A DNA stretch of 64,000 bases from Chrysomallon squamiferum (taxonomy: Eukaryota; Mollusca; Gastropoda; Neomphalida; Peltospiridae), in the NCBI GenBank assembly GCA_012295275.1, contig CM022677.1, positions 15,829,886 through 15,893,885 on the forward strand. The letters run 5' to 3'. Position numbers and translations under genes: made by a program. Under the pieces are notes generated by a model. The model worked only from the letters and a program-made list of their open reading frames with translations, did no database searches and was not told where the DNA came from. Shown piece after piece: positions 1 through 13,430 of the stretch; the first letter of the stretch is position 1, and the number at the start of each line of letters is the position of its first letter.

Positions 1-45
1 GATTACAGAGAATACCTGTATATTAGGAAATATAGAGCGTACTTT

Positions 46-61
46 CAATTTATTATTATTA

Positions 62-107
<46 letters not shown>

Positions 108-112
108 TATAA
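46..112. repeat. (ATT)n microsatellite
   Basis: Near the left edge. An apparent open frame here is repeat translation. Confidence 0.95.
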
Positions 113-1029
113 ATAACAGAAGAAAACTTAAATGATATTCCGTTATGTAAACAAAGCTGTTTTGTAAAACGAGCGCAGTTTACACTATAAATCATACAAA
201 ATAATTATAAACAAGTAAAAATAAAGAGTTATTATTAATTAAGGATACCGCTGTATACACGAATAAATCATATAACATCACATAATTATAAACAAGAAAA
301 AATAAGGTTTTACTTAAGGATACCGCTACTTACACTGATAATTTTACCAGACTAAGAACGATATTTCATTGGAAACTTTCGAGGTTATAGTAAAAATGTG
401 ACAACGTGTGATATTAATGTGATATTTCCTCATCGGAATTTATGTTGTGTTTACTACTAAGGCAGAATAATTTCTACCCAGCAAAAATAACGTAGTGTTT
501 TTGTTAAGACAATACACTATTTACTCTGATAATTTTCACTGCTTAATTTTATATATATATATATATATATATTACTTTACATCTCACCTAGAACTTAAAA
601 GATGAATATCACTTCATATATAATTAATTATTTGCTAATATCTGACAAAATAATCTCAGCTTTTCAATATACACCTGTCTAGAAAAAGAAAATCAATATT
701 TAATTATCAATCCGAGGTACAGCTAAAAAATAATCCTGAGTTTGTTATTAACAGAGAATTGGAATCTGGAAGGCCTGTTTATTTCTGAATTTCTCAACTA
801 TCTTCTTGAATGAGATCACATTCAGTTAGTTATACGACAAATTATACTGAAAATTACAGTTATGATTTCACTGTGAACCTTCAGAAATATAGAGGGAACT
901 TCAGTGTTATAATGTTTTTATTAATAACAGTAGCTTTACAAAAATGTCAAAAATATATCGCGAAATAAAGAGGGCGCATCTAGTGTGACATTTTACAAAC
1001 ACCAGAACATGTTTCACTGAAAAAGTAGG

Positions 1030-1150
1030 ATTAACTTCACACGGCGTTATGAAAACAACACTTACAATTTTACCACCTCAGTCACTATCTGTATTAGATG
1101 TTATTAGTTTCTCAACAGAGGTGTAGCGGTAATATTAACACTTTGTTTTG
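1030..1150 (+). repeat. Repeat related to 24250-24345
   Basis: Shared blocks acacggcgttat and gaggtgtagcggtaatatta occur in the same order and spacing at 24250-24345, just past the left duplication arm. Confidence 0.6.
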
Positions 1151-1679
1151 GAAAATGCAGCGGCTGTTCTTTTTAAAAAACAATGTTAGAGATTATACAT
1201 AACAAAAGAACTTTGTGTAACTAACTTGAGATACCGCTACGAAATGTCCGTTTTAGTAAAAGTAACGTGATATTTTACTTTAATAATTCTAAATCGTATA
1301 ACAGAAAGGTGTAAAATTGGCAGCTGTAAGTTATAATTCTATGGCGTTATGAAAATGTAAATGTCAGATCTTGTTAACACTCTACAGGTTAAATTTAAAA
1401 ATGTGAGAGTTAATTCCCTGGACTCACGACAGTTTGTTCTGATTAGCTCAGAACAAACAAGATTAACACGTTATTTTATTACGCGAATTTTATTTTTTTC
1501 TTTACATTCATTAAAAAGTGTACATTAGCGGAAGTTGTATATATTTCACTATTCTGATTACACCATAACTTCTATATATCCGCTCCGCAGTAATTATCAG
1601 TATGTCAGTGAAATAGCATCATATTTGTCCAAATCCTTTCTATATGGGATATTAAAATTATCGATTATATTATTGAACA

Positions 1680-2250
1680 AATAATCTGGAATTTCATTCT
1701 AGGTTAACTTACTTAAAAAAATCTGATATATTCTTAATTACATAATTAGATAAATAAATTTTAGATTAATCATGTACTTTCATGTAGGGAGAGATGTAAA
1801 TTGTGTCGCGGAATGTCATGTTACTGCGGTCATGAAACAAAGTATCACATTGTGACACTGAAAGGTGCAGAGTTAATTTTCAGTAATATCAATACAATAA
1901 TAAATACAGTATTCATCTAGCACATCACGCGTTTCTGTGTAGTCTTATTATTGTTAATAATAAAATAACTCAGCGTATGATAAGGACATTGATTTTTGGA
2001 GGATTTTAGATGTGGAGCGGATATATTAAACTTCTATCTTACGTTAACTTTACAAAATTATTCAAAACATGAAATTATCAAAATATAACGTTAATGTCGT
2101 TTATAATAAAATATTTCTTTTTTCTGATCCCTGAAATTCTTTTTGATCAGAGGACTGGTACATTCATAATAAACATTAAATTTTTTATCTCAATCTCAGT
2201 TTTGTCGTACAAACGACCGTGATGTTAGCTGAAAGCGTTTTTCTTTGAGT
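1680..2250 (+). repeat. Dispersed repeat copy A
   Basis: Matches 39950-40460 in direct orientation, with shared stretches such as gtgtcgcggaatgtcatg and gatcagaggactggta, and small indels. No coding potential. Confidence 0.88.
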
Positions 2251-2984
2251 TATTTTTTCTTTTGTTTGTATGTAAATCAGAAAAAAAGCAGCGATCATTT
2301 CAGTTACATACACTCAGTGATATTTACAGGTGCTGCTTAACATCAAGAAATACTGAGAGATTTTCTTTTATTTGTTAATTATCATATTAGAGCTTAATCT
2401 AATTCTCGTTTTTTTTCTCTTTTTTTTTGTTGTTGTTTGTTAGGGTTTTTCTTTTCTTTTCTTTTTTTTTTTTTTTCATACAATATCGTACATTCTGAGC
2501 TGGCGCATCACGTATTAAAATATATTATTGTAATTTCTATTAACGTCGCCGTCGTTGCCTTCGTACCGGCATTGTTCCTAACGTAGTTATTAGTATAGTT
2601 CTCATTATTATTCTTTGCATTTTATCACCTATTATTCTTATTTCTGAGCGTGCGCATCCTGTATTAAAATATATTATTAAACACATCTTTATTATTAGTG
2701 TTAACGCTGGAGACGCTGCTGTCGAAACCCGCGTTGTCCTTCACGGCTTGGTGGACTTCTCATTATTCTTACTTTCTTACAGTTTCGTCTGTCTTTAATT
2801 TGTTTTTGTTTTTTTATTGTTGATATTATTGCTAACATTGTTATTATTGATATTATAGTACATAATTATTACTATTTTTATATTGTTGTGGTTGTTAATA
2901 TTACTGTTATAACTTGCTTTTGCTGTTGGTTAACTTTGCTTTACGTAAAGTTTTTAATTTTGTGTTGAGAGAAGAAAGCAAGTT

Positions 2985-3017
<33 letters not shown>

Positions 3018-4550
3018 CAAAGATACAGACAGATAGAGCAGAAAATTCAAATAATCTTATAGACCTTCTAATTAATATACTTATGAATTTATCCATTTAA
3101 ATAAATTTACTTAATATAATAACAGAAGAAATTATGATTATTAAGTACGTTATTTGGGTTAATATATCAAAACAATATAAATAAGAATTATCCTCATCAC
3201 AATAGAAATTTGTTTCTCCATTATGATAATGCTAGCTAAAATTTTATAACTGGAAACAAAATAATTTATAATATTTATTCAACGAAAATACTTTTTCATA
3301 TGAAAAATATAATTTTAGGAAAACTTCTAAAAATTTTAAGATTTCTGATTTAACTGATAAAAAAATAATAATAAAATATACAACATTAAATAAAAAAGAA
3401 TATGAAGACATTTGTTTACAAAAAATGTTTTAAATTAATATATAATTTGACAGAAAAAGTAACCTGCAAATTACGAATTAAGTAAATTTCTAATTTCTGA
3501 GTTTATGTTCCTAACAACAAATACATGCATATGTAGGTTTACACATTTCCTTCCATTTTGTATTTTATTAACATATTTTTATTGGGTAAATATTTACCAC
3601 AAGTCTTGGTATTTTATATTTGGATTACATGATTAAGCAGATTATTCTTTCAGAAAAACAACAACAAAAAAACCCACTTAAAAACATGAAACAAGAAATA
3701 TATTTATGAAATAATAATATAAAACAAATAAAAAGTCTTCCTTGAAATGAACACTTTTTATTATAAAACTTTTTTTCTTCCTTTTTTTAACCAGTAACAA
3801 ATGATTTCTAAGGTCAGTCATATTCATCTTCTTTTCATATTTGTATCATAGGAATTAATCTCATATTTTTCACCACTGTTTGAAATACACTTTGAAATAA
3901 TTATCGTTTTCCCTATCATGTATTGTCTGAATGTTTTTAAGTTTCTCACTCATTAGCATCATTTGAAATATTTTTTCTTGTTTAAGACTGCTGCAGACTT
4001 GACTGTACTTGGTGCTGTGTCTGGTCAAACATTTTTCTCACTGCTGTGACTGACTGAAAAAAGAGGCAGAACTGAATCCAGCATCTGTTTCATCTGAATC
4101 AGTCTGGCATCAACTAGCAAAACTAGCAAAAACTCAAATCTTCATCAAACTTGGCCACAGATTTTAATTACTGCTTTCACATGTCTGTGCACTGAACTCC
4201 ATCAAACCATCCTATAAATAATAATAAAAATAATAATAATAATAATAAGAAGAAGAAGAACAACAACAACAACAACGGTAATAATTATGATATTAGCAGC
4301 ATGAATAACAATAGTGAAAATATCTACTGTTTTAATACTAATACTAATAATTTTTATTACAATAAAGTAACACACTCTATACATATACTTGCTGTCAGGG
4401 CTAATTAATTTACTGCTTCAAAACTTACTTATCTATATTTTGCATGAATTTAATTGAAAATATTAAGTAGCTATTGTTTATTGAAATGGGTAGACTTTTT
4501 TTCAAAAATCTCTTATTAAGAAATATGTAGAAATCTGACTTCCACAGTTA
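2250..4550. other. AT-rich intergenic DNA
   Basis: Poly-pyrimidine near 2400-2475, a (GA)n run at 2985-3010 and AT-rich filler. I see no gene. A stretch at 4000-4170 is less AT-rich, but all frames are broken. Confidence 0.6.
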
Positions 4551-5219
4551 CATCAATGACACATGAGAGACAGACTTTCACTGGAATTGTTTCATTCAGG
4601 ATGATATTTCTACCACCTGAATCAAAGCGTATAATTACTTGCTGTCTACCATGTCAAGTCTACTATTTCAAATTAGTGGAACCTCAAGTCTCAGATTCTA
4701 GGTTGCTTAGGTTTGTAAATTGTAATCTTTGTTGTAGAGGTATCATGTTATTTATCATATTTATAAAAAATGAATTTATGTAGCTATTCATGATCTTGCA
4801 TTCGACCAGCTAGTTGTAACCAGTTTTCAAATGCAGTACTTGGTCACAACCACAAACCTCTATCAATTAACTGAACAGTGTAAAAAGGAAATGTCTAAAA
4901 TTGATGTAACTGGAACAATTAGAAGATTATTTTTGTTTGTGATTCAATTATTTAGACACTTGAGAACACCAATAAAATACTTTCCTTTCCAGTGAATTAT
5001 TAATAAATTTTATTTAAGGGAAATAAATGAAGTTCCATAAGCCTACTGCAAAATGTGGTCACATGGTCACTGAATAAAAATGGAGGCAAAATGTATTTCC
5101 AAGAGATAATATAAAAGATTAAAAACAAATGTAGACTAACTTTAGTAGAAAACAGTGATTATTTCACATATCACCAGACTGCATGAACCATGTGTGTGTG
5201 TGTGAAATACTAACAGTCT

Positions 5220-5298
5220 GCTGGATTCTGTTATCTGCAACCTGTTGATGAGTCCTTCCATCAACACTCTACCAGTCAAAGTTTCTCTTGTGAGATCT
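5220..5298 (-). CDS. Possible exon, unidentified
   Basis: The minus strand is open with LTRETLTGRVLMEGLI and then NRLQITESSRLL, between an AG at the end of gatacatgag and a GT (gtatttcac). The splice signals are mediocre and nothing is recognised. Confidence 0.25.
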
Positions 5299-6482
5299 CA
5301 TGTATCAAAGTAATACAAAAACTAGACTGAGCAGCCACACCAACAGTGACACCTGTAAATATTAACAGTAAAATAAATTTCAAATTTAAATTCTTCTAAA
5401 CACACACCCACACCCACATACACACACCTCACAGAATGAAAACAAAAGTGCAACAGAAAATATTTGTTTTTAGAATCTGATGTAGTAAACAAATATTTGT
5501 GACCATCCAGCACAAAATGGGTTCCTTTCATAAAGTTTACATTTTATGTTTTTAACTTTTCTAGATGAGCTTTGTCTTAGCAGGTGAAAATTATATAAAA
5601 ATTAAAATGTAGTTCCTGAGATATTAGTGATTGAACATTCTAACTTTTAAAGACAATGATGATTGTTTAAACATTTTCCATACCAACAACTATTCCATAT
5701 TAAAAGATTCATTAAAGAATGTCCTGATGTTTGAAGACAGTGTCTAGTTTGTTTTTGTACATCAGTTTATTTTCAAAGAAGAAATTCCCAAAATATAAAT
5801 TTTTGACTGAATGAATTAAACTAGAAATACCTGATAAACAGTAATAATTGAATATTCATTAAACAACATTAAAAACATAAAATTATAAAATGAGATGTTG
5901 GTTGAGAACAAAAGATATCACCGCTATGTAAAAAGTCTTCAGCTGTATTTTTCTGTATTTTTTATCACACATTAAAACATTTCCGTATACATAAAATAAG
6001 CTCATATTAATGCTTCAACATTTTCAGCATTATAATCATTTAAAATATTTTCTTATTATGCATAATTCCATAATTACAAATATGTTCTTGTAGCTGAAAG
6101 TTAGTTTGGAAAATGTGTGCACTCTTTTGACTTCTTTACATCGTGCTGGTATTGAGGAATGAGAGGAAGTCTGTCATACAATCTACAGTTTACTGCCCTT
6201 TATCTTCATTTCATTACTGAAACTACACAATGTGATTTCTGACTCATATCATGCTGGCTAGTCACATTTGATGTTTTTTAAAAATTAACATACTATTGTA
6301 CTATTTAATTTCTTATTATTTTAAAAATTATTATTACAATAAATAATCGAAAGATGTGCTAATAAAAAGAACTGTCAGTGTGTAAAATAAAGTTTAAGTT
6401 TGTGAATTAATAAAACAAAGAAACAAAACTCAGATGAACTGGTCACCTGTAGACTGCACACACAACACACCAGATCTGCATG

Positions 6483-6552
6483 TCAGAGTACAAGTCTGGA
6501 AAATTCTCCCTCATGTTCTACCATTAGCACTTGTGTGACCTTTTTCTCTTTT
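6483..6552 (-). CDS. Candidate terminal exon of unidentified minus-strand gene
   Basis: An acceptor after ttcacacttttag opens a frame KEKKVTQVLMVEHEGEFS ending RLVL and TGA. Its phase (one base to complete a codon) matches the donor phase of the candidate exon 7081-6955. I do not recognise the protein. Confidence 0.5.
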
Positions 6553-6954
6553 CTAAAAGTGTGAAAATGTTTTGAGATAAATTCCTTTACCATGATTAAC
6601 ACATTGTTTTTATTATGTACAATATTATAATTTAGAACATTCACTTTTCTTTTGAAAACCAAGTTACTGTCACAAACACAATTAAAAACTAATTCTTTGC
6701 TTGGATATGTATACCATTTTAAATGAGATAATAAGAATAACAAAAAAATAATAAAAATAAATAGCCATCTATAATATTTTATTTTAAAACTATTTAAAAA
6801 TCTGTTTTTACAAAATACAACATTCATAAATGTTGTGTCAGCAGATGAATTGCTGCTATCATTTTACTATTACTGTTATCTTTGTCAGCAGAATAACATT
6901 AAAACTATTTTTCTCAAGAATCTAAATCAAATACAACAAGGTGTAACAAAGTAC

Positions 6955-7081
6955 CTGATGTAAATGAAGATTTTATAACAGAGCTGGGATCCTTCCTCCA
7001 GTTTGTTCAGATTGTAGTCAGCCAATGTTTCACCAGAAATCTTCACAGTCAGGTAGACTTCTATTGTCTCATACCAGAGAA
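6955..7081 (-). CDS. Candidate internal exon of unidentified minus-strand gene
   Basis: Acceptor tttcacacag and donor gtacttt bound 127 nt that are open in one frame: WYETIEVYLTVKISGE followed by LADYNLNKLEEGSQLCYKI. The composition looks like real protein, and the phase joins the candidate terminal exon 6552-6483 without a stop. At least one exon must lie between this and 8400-8315, because the phases do not meet. I do not recognise the family. Confidence 0.55.
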
Positions 7082-8314
7082 CTGTGTGAAATTACAAAAA
7101 TATGTGATATACTGAAATTTAATAAACAATTATATTTAGCCATCATCATAGAAGCCATAAAACAAATATTTATAATAATAACAATAATAAAATATAAATA
7201 ACAATAATGATGATGATGATTAAAAACAGATAAATAAGTTATAATAATAATAATGATGACAGTAACAAGAAAAACAATAAACTGCAATCATAAATAAATA
7301 ACTAATCCATTTAATGAAGGACCCTGTCTAATAATAAAGGTTATTTCATGATTTTATCTTCTCATTTTTCATTATTTTCCCCATTCCTTGACTGTTGAAG
7401 ACTACTTAATTACTGCATAAATACATTAAATTCCTTATAAATGTTACACTAAAACTTTTGCCACAAACCAGAGGAAAGTGATTTCAGCTTTTTTTTTCAG
7501 ATAATCCTAACAGGTTCCTTCTTGATAAAACAAAATTGGCACCTATGAAAAGAAAAAAAATCAGAAAAAAAAATGTTTACCTGATCATTCTTTGAAGCTA
7601 AACAACATTTATAATTAAAATAAACCATATATCTGTGATACTTAAGGATTGTCATTCTTATAAACTAAATAAAAAAAACAAAAACAACTAACCTCTGAAT
7701 CCAGTGAAAATGCAGGTGACATCACATCACCAAAAGCAGATCAAAATGCTGAAGAAGGATTTCAACTTTCAGCAACAAGCAGTCACAAATATTTCTGAAA
7801 TATTGAACATAGAAAAAACTGAGTTGTATAAGCATATAACAAAATACATGCATAAAAATACAATAAATGGTTATAGTAAAAAACCATTTATCTAATTATA
7901 TATTTCTCTACATAAAATATTTAAATAAACCTATTTAACAATAAAAAGAAAAACAAATTCCTGACTATAAGACAATTATCTCTCTATTATTTGAAATGTT
8001 AGAGATCATACATTACTTTACTTTTCATATTACAGAAACACAGACAAGGAAATTCTTATGCTGTGTAAATGAATAAATACACATATTATTTAGTATATCA
8101 ATACATTTTCTTTGAGGAAATTTCTTACAAAACCCCAGTTAGAAATGAAGCTCAGATTATTTGCATATAATGGATGCATCATAAATAATCATAACCATAA
8201 TGCAAAATAAATTCAATTATCAAGTTATGAACTAAGCCAAGTAAAACTATCTAAAACATTTGAACATTCTGAATATGACAATGTCTGTGTCTTAATCTTA
8301 TATGTGGCTCTTAC

Positions 8315-8400
8315 TACAGAAATGGGGTTTATGGTCTTTCTGACAAGCCTGGACCCAGTTTCTTCAGTACACTCCTGTACCTCATCATGCAGCTCGAGGA
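8315..8400 (-). CDS. Candidate internal exon, unidentified gene
   Basis: Minus strand, acceptor agcttacacag and donor gtaaga. The open frame has ELHDEVQECTEETGSR then LVRKTINPIS. The plus strand of the same bases is also open (NGVYGLSDKPGPSFF) with usable splice sites, so strand is not certain. The minus call is preferred because neighbouring candidates are on that strand. Confidence 0.45.
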
Positions 8401-10537
8401 CTGTGTAAGCTACTTAAACACTGCACACTCTGATCAGACTGAGTGAATGTACACTCTGATCTGCATCTACAATGGTAAGCCCTGTTTCTGCAGTCAGAAT
8501 CACACATAAGAATAACAACCCATTCTTCCAGTTAAAGGACACAACTGATTTATACATTTATCAATACACAGCCAACTTCACAATCTCATCAACCAGTGAT
8601 AGTGAGTCTTCTGATTCCTCACTGATCAAAAAGTCAAGTGGAAAGCTTTCCCTGCAGCACAGTGTATTCATTCTTCCTATGACCAATTACTTGTTCAAGA
8701 TGAATCTAACATGGTCAGTTTGTCTCAACATCCACAGACAGTGATGTGAAACACCATTAGTAAACATGGGATTTGTTCATTCACACACACAGCAATGTCA
8801 AACTCAGTCTGCTAATACAAAGACTCCTGTAAAAGTTTATTCAATACAATATGTCCAAGACTGTGCTCATTAAGATTTTTAAGACACTATATAAATAGTT
8901 TAGGACAATCTGTTACCACTACTGTCTTCTGATCAAAGTGTTTTCTGACTTCCAGAAGCACTGTTTTTCAGGATTAATGTCAAATGGTATATGTCCTTTA
9001 CCTCACCTTGACCTTGACCTACATAATTTTGAGTTATCCTTGTGTTAATGGAGTATCAGACTGAAATTACACTTACTGGTTCATCTGGTGTTGGGATTCA
9101 GAGAAACGGTGGCTTCCAGTTATCTCCCCTTGACTGGAAATACATCAGCTGTGGTGGGTGATGTTTGAGGAGGTTTCCTAGGCTTTGTTGGGGATGTTGT
9201 CCTCTTTCTGGGAGTCGCGTCTCTTTCCTCTGCTTTTGAATCATTTAAGTGTTTTTCTTTGGCTGGTTTTACCTCGGCTGGCATTAGAGGTTCAAGTTTT
9301 CTCCATCATCACTGACATTCGACTGTTGATATTGGTCACCTGGTATAACGCTCTTCAACTTCAGAGCAGTTTAACATGGTCGGCTGCAGTGTTGGTGGGT
9401 CTCAAGGTCACCAACATTGAGCTGCTCATTGGTAAAACTTTCACACAACATTAACCAAGAAAGTGGACAACTCACTGGTCTGATTCTGATTGATGGGTGA
9501 CTTGTCTGAGTAGATAAATAAATAAATAAACAAATCAATAAATCTTTCAATAAAATACTGAATCAAATATTAAATAAATAAACAAACAATCAAATAAACA
9601 AATCAAATATTAAATAAAGTATTAATCAGTTTTCTTTCTTTTTCCCCAAATTCAACAAAGAAATCTATTATTTTATACTGTTATTGTTATAATTACTACA
9701 ACAAAAACAACAACTGCTACTACTACAACTACTGCTCATGTTGCCACATAACAATTTCTCATTTAACTGTTACATACTAATTACTATTAGTACTGCTACT
9801 ACTACAACTAGTAATATGATTACAGCTAGTATTTTTCTGACCATTAGTTCCACAAGATACATTATGATCACAAAGCACCATCGGCTAAAATATCACTGCA
9901 AACAAGAACAATTATTATCAAGTACTTATGCTATAACAACTACAACAATGGGTTGTACTACTATTACTGCTATTACTATAACAACAACAACAACCTCTGC
10001 AGATGGTCCTGTTTCTGCCAGAAGCAGTTTCTGAAAAACACCAGTCTTTTATTTATTTATTTATTTATTTATTTATATAATCAAACATATTTCTCTTTCT
10101 GCAGATACGTATATTTATATATAATGTTTTATTCTGATATATTTTTTTTTGGTCTGATACTAAATTTGGAAATATACTAAATTCTTAGAATCACCAAATT
10201 ACAGTAAAAACAAAGGCAAAACTAATGTTTAAACTTTCAAATCAAAACAAAATAAAGTAGAATGTATTCTGGCAAGTTCAAAACAAAACAAAAAATGGTT
10301 TTGATTACCTCTAGTATAAATATAAGCCAAAGAGAAATAAAATAATGCTAATGGAAGAATGGAAATATGGAAGAATACTAAATTGTCAATCTATTTACTT
10401 TACTTATTATTATAGACTCTCCTTACTCTAATCTGCTTTTCTTATTATCAGTATTGAGAATGCATTACCAATACAAAAAGTTAAAAGAAATGAAGCTGAT
10501 ATTTAAACAGGTAAGTTAGTGTGTGTGTTTCTCCTAC

Positions 10538-10632
10538 CCGTTTTTTTAGAAATGTCTCAGTCTTTTCTGCTGTCTGTGTGTGTCCCATTCTGTTGTTTAG
10601 GTAACAACACTTGTCGGTTTTGTGGTGTATGT
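10538..10632 (-). CDS. Candidate exon, unidentified
   Basis: The acceptor ctttttcag is strong and the donor is gtaggag. One frame is open across 95 nt with HHKTDKCCYLNNRMGHT followed by QTAEKTETFLKKR. It is flanked by AT-rich sequence. It may belong to the same minus-strand gene as 8400-8315, or to a separate fragment. Confidence 0.4.
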
Positions 10633-11199
10633 CTGAAAAAGTAAAAACAAAGATAATTTAATTTTTTATTGTTTTTATTAGTAACATTATTTACTGCTAT
10701 ATTAGTATCAATGCCATTTACTGATACAAATGAATGATTGTTGAATAATCAGTATCTTTTAAACATACTTCATTATAACCTGATTATTGATAAACATAAG
10801 TTCTGCTAAAATACAACAAATCTGAAACAAAGAAGAAATATTTTATTTAAGAACATACACCACACTTTTTTTTACTAGTTCTTTGTATCTTAAAAGGTAA
10901 ATAATGATACAGCTAATGAAGTGACACCTTTTTTAAACAAGCAACTTTCCACAGAAAAACCAACAGAAAAAAAATCACATACTATGAATTATATTCCTGT
11001 TTTGATTTTTTGGAACTCAGAAAAAGCAATGTATTTCTCTCCATATCTAGATTCTATTGAGCTTTAGATATTAAAATAGCACTTAATCTCTCAATTAATT
11101 TTAACTTTTCTTCTTTGTATGTTACTCAAATCATGATGCTTATTTGCAGCTAGTTTAGCATATTCTCATTTTAAAACATTTGTATATTATAATATTTCT

Positions 11200-11935
11200 T
11201 GTTGTCTAATTTTCTCTTATTTAGTGCAAAATGTATTATATTTTAAGTTATTCCACCAAACAACAGGTTCAGTTTGTAAACAAAGGACACTCAGAAGCAT
11301 TATTAATTACTTCAACAACAGCTTTACAAAAAAGTTCATCTTTCAACAATTCATTATTAAAGATCCAAATACCTTGACCTCTCTCTATGAGAAAAATCTA
11401 TTTTAAGTGATAAAAAATAGTGATCACTAACTTATACATTACTTATAAACTGTAATAAATTTCTAGAAATTAAAAATAAATCAATTTTTGACACTCTTAT
11501 ACTATAGTTTTTTCAACAATTTGAGATCTAGTAAATTGTCTTTTATCTGGATTTCTGTGTTGCCAAATATCAACTAAATTATAATTATAAATGCCTGACT
11601 GTAATTCATTACTACTATTTATACTGAAAGTTTTATTATTAATGGCTAAATCTATATTAGGATCTAAAATATCAATAAAATCTCCTGCCATTACTGTATT
11701 TTTAAAATCCACAAATTTACATAATTCTTTAAAAAATAAAATTCTTTCTTCCAATATTATTTGGAACATATACACTTATAAAACTATAGTCATTGTCGTC
11801 TATTTTGGCATTAACTTTTAAAATCCTGCCTTCATTGTCACAACTATTAAAGGTAAACTTATAAGGATTGTGAAATATAAAATTATCATCACAAAAAAAA
11901 CCACTCCTTATCTTATATATTTCGATTCATAAATT
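11200..11935 (-). mobile_element. L1-like LINE endonuclease relic
   Basis: Minus-strand frames show an APE-type endonuclease of an L1/Tx1-like non-LTR retrotransposon. In order: GRILKVNAKIDDNDYSF and ISVYVPNN, then after one frameshift MAGDFIDILDP (equivalent of the GDFN block) and LVDIWQHRNPDKRQFT, then GQGIWIFNNELLKDELF past the domain end. Stops and frame changes show it is dead. No reverse transcriptase was seen, so this is a truncated copy. Confidence 0.82.
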
Positions 11936-11979
11936 TACTTTATGCTAAGAAATATATAAGAACACAAACTCAACTTCAC

Positions 11980-12778
11980 CTGCTCAGATTTTGTTCTCTT
12001 TGTGATGGCAGCAAACTTTAGTTAACCAGAAAATAATTGTGTCCTCAGTATCTGATGGAAGTTCACTGGATGTGTAAAAAGTTGTAATTACTCTGAAAGA
12101 TTTAAAATTGCTTGTTCAAAATGCTGCATATAAAGACTGAGCTCTTATTACATTATATAATAAATTATACTAAACATGCACCCCAAATATCATTCTCCTT
12201 CTCCCTGTCTCTCCATTCCTTCAGCCTCTCTCTCTTTCTCTCATACAATCATACCTTTACATGTGTAACTATAAATATTCTGCAACTTTTCAGCTATCTG
12301 TTAAAAATCTGAGTAGAAGGATGAATATTTTTAAATACTTTCTTTATTGGTAGCATTCTGAAATACTGACCATTATATACGGATCTTTTAAAGTCTGAAA
12401 CCATCCATTTTAAATAATAAAACTGTATTTAGATAGGTAAAAAGATCATTCAGTTTATACTCTAAAACTGAATATTTTTAAAGTATAAAATGAAGAAAAT
12501 AAACATTAACAGAATGTAACAAATTCATTTTAATAAAGAAAATTTAAAATGTTTAGTAATTAACAAAATAATAATATTAAAAAATAAAAAATAAAAAAAG
12601 TCAATAAATATAAGTATATGTATGTGTATAAATTATAAATATAAATATAAATAAAGAAATGAAACAACAGAATACCTGATGGCCGGGAAAGCAAATTCTA
12701 CTGAAACAACTTCACTGGCATATGCCAACATTAGATCATCAATTAGAGCTGTATGTGTATAGTAAAAAAAAATAATAA

Positions 12779-12813
<35 letters not shown>

Positions 12814-13184
12814 ACAGTTATAACAAATAGCTAATACTTCTTTATTATTAAGATTTAAATTGTACTGGTATCAGTTACCACAAGATGGGCTGTAGGATAT
12901 TTTCAATGTACATTGTTATTAATAAATAATTTTTCTCACCAATGCCTAATCATTATAATGATAATAATAAAATAATTAACAAAACAACAGCAAATAAGTG
13001 ATTATTATTATATTTTTTTAATCAATAAATTATAAACAGTTGCTACAAAATTTATTTTTGCTCTCTAAGACACAAAAGTAAAATAAAAAACTCACATCTC
13101 AGAATGGTGCAGTCTGCATAAGAATGGTTTCTGTAACAGGTAATTCATCCTTCTCCATGATGTAAATTGACTTTCTTGACAGAC
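11980..13184 (-). pseudogene. CAMSAP/Patronin-type CH-domain gene fragment, broken
   Basis: Three minus-strand exons resemble the N-terminal CH domain region of CAMSAP microtubule minus-end proteins. Exon 13184-13096: SRKSIYIMEKDELPVTE and ILMQTAPF, then an in-frame TGA where the family continues. Exon 12748-12676: LIDDLMLAYASEVVSVEF. Exon 12065-11980: ELPSDTEDTIIFWLTKVC, after which the frame must shift by one base to read AITKRTKSEQ up to the donor gtgaag. Splice sites are good, but the nonsense codon, the frameshift and a phase mismatch between the first two exons point to a pseudogene or an assembly error. The family call rests on my memory of conserved blocks. Confidence 0.7.
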
Positions 13185-13371
13185 CTGAATAATAATGTAC
13201 GAAAAATAGCAATACCAATAGTAAATATAATAATGTTTATAATTTTTTTGTATATGATATTTGTTGTTATGAATCTACATTTGTCAGATAAATACATTTT
13301 TCTGTGCTTATTATCGTTTGTGAATGTTATAAAAAAATGTATTTAGTAATTTACATATGAAATTGCCAAGG

Positions 13372-13375
<4 letters not shown>

Positions 13376-13419
<44 letters not shown>

Positions 13420-13430
13420 CTCTCTCTCTC
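13376..13430. repeat. (CA)n(CT)n microsatellite
   Basis: Dinucleotide run right of the CAMSAP-like exons. Confidence 0.97.

Noticed and set aside
9001-9030. Direct tgacct half-sites (accttgaccttgacct), like nuclear receptor response elements
   Set aside because: Two short half-sites in AT-rich DNA with no promoter or gene nearby are weak evidence.
9185-9454. 89-codon hydrophobic plus-strand frame, and a minus-strand frame with PRKRTTSPTKPRKPPQTS over the same bases
   Set aside because: Neither has matching splice sites or a recognised domain. The minus frame looks protein-like but is closed on both sides by stops, so I left it out as a gene.
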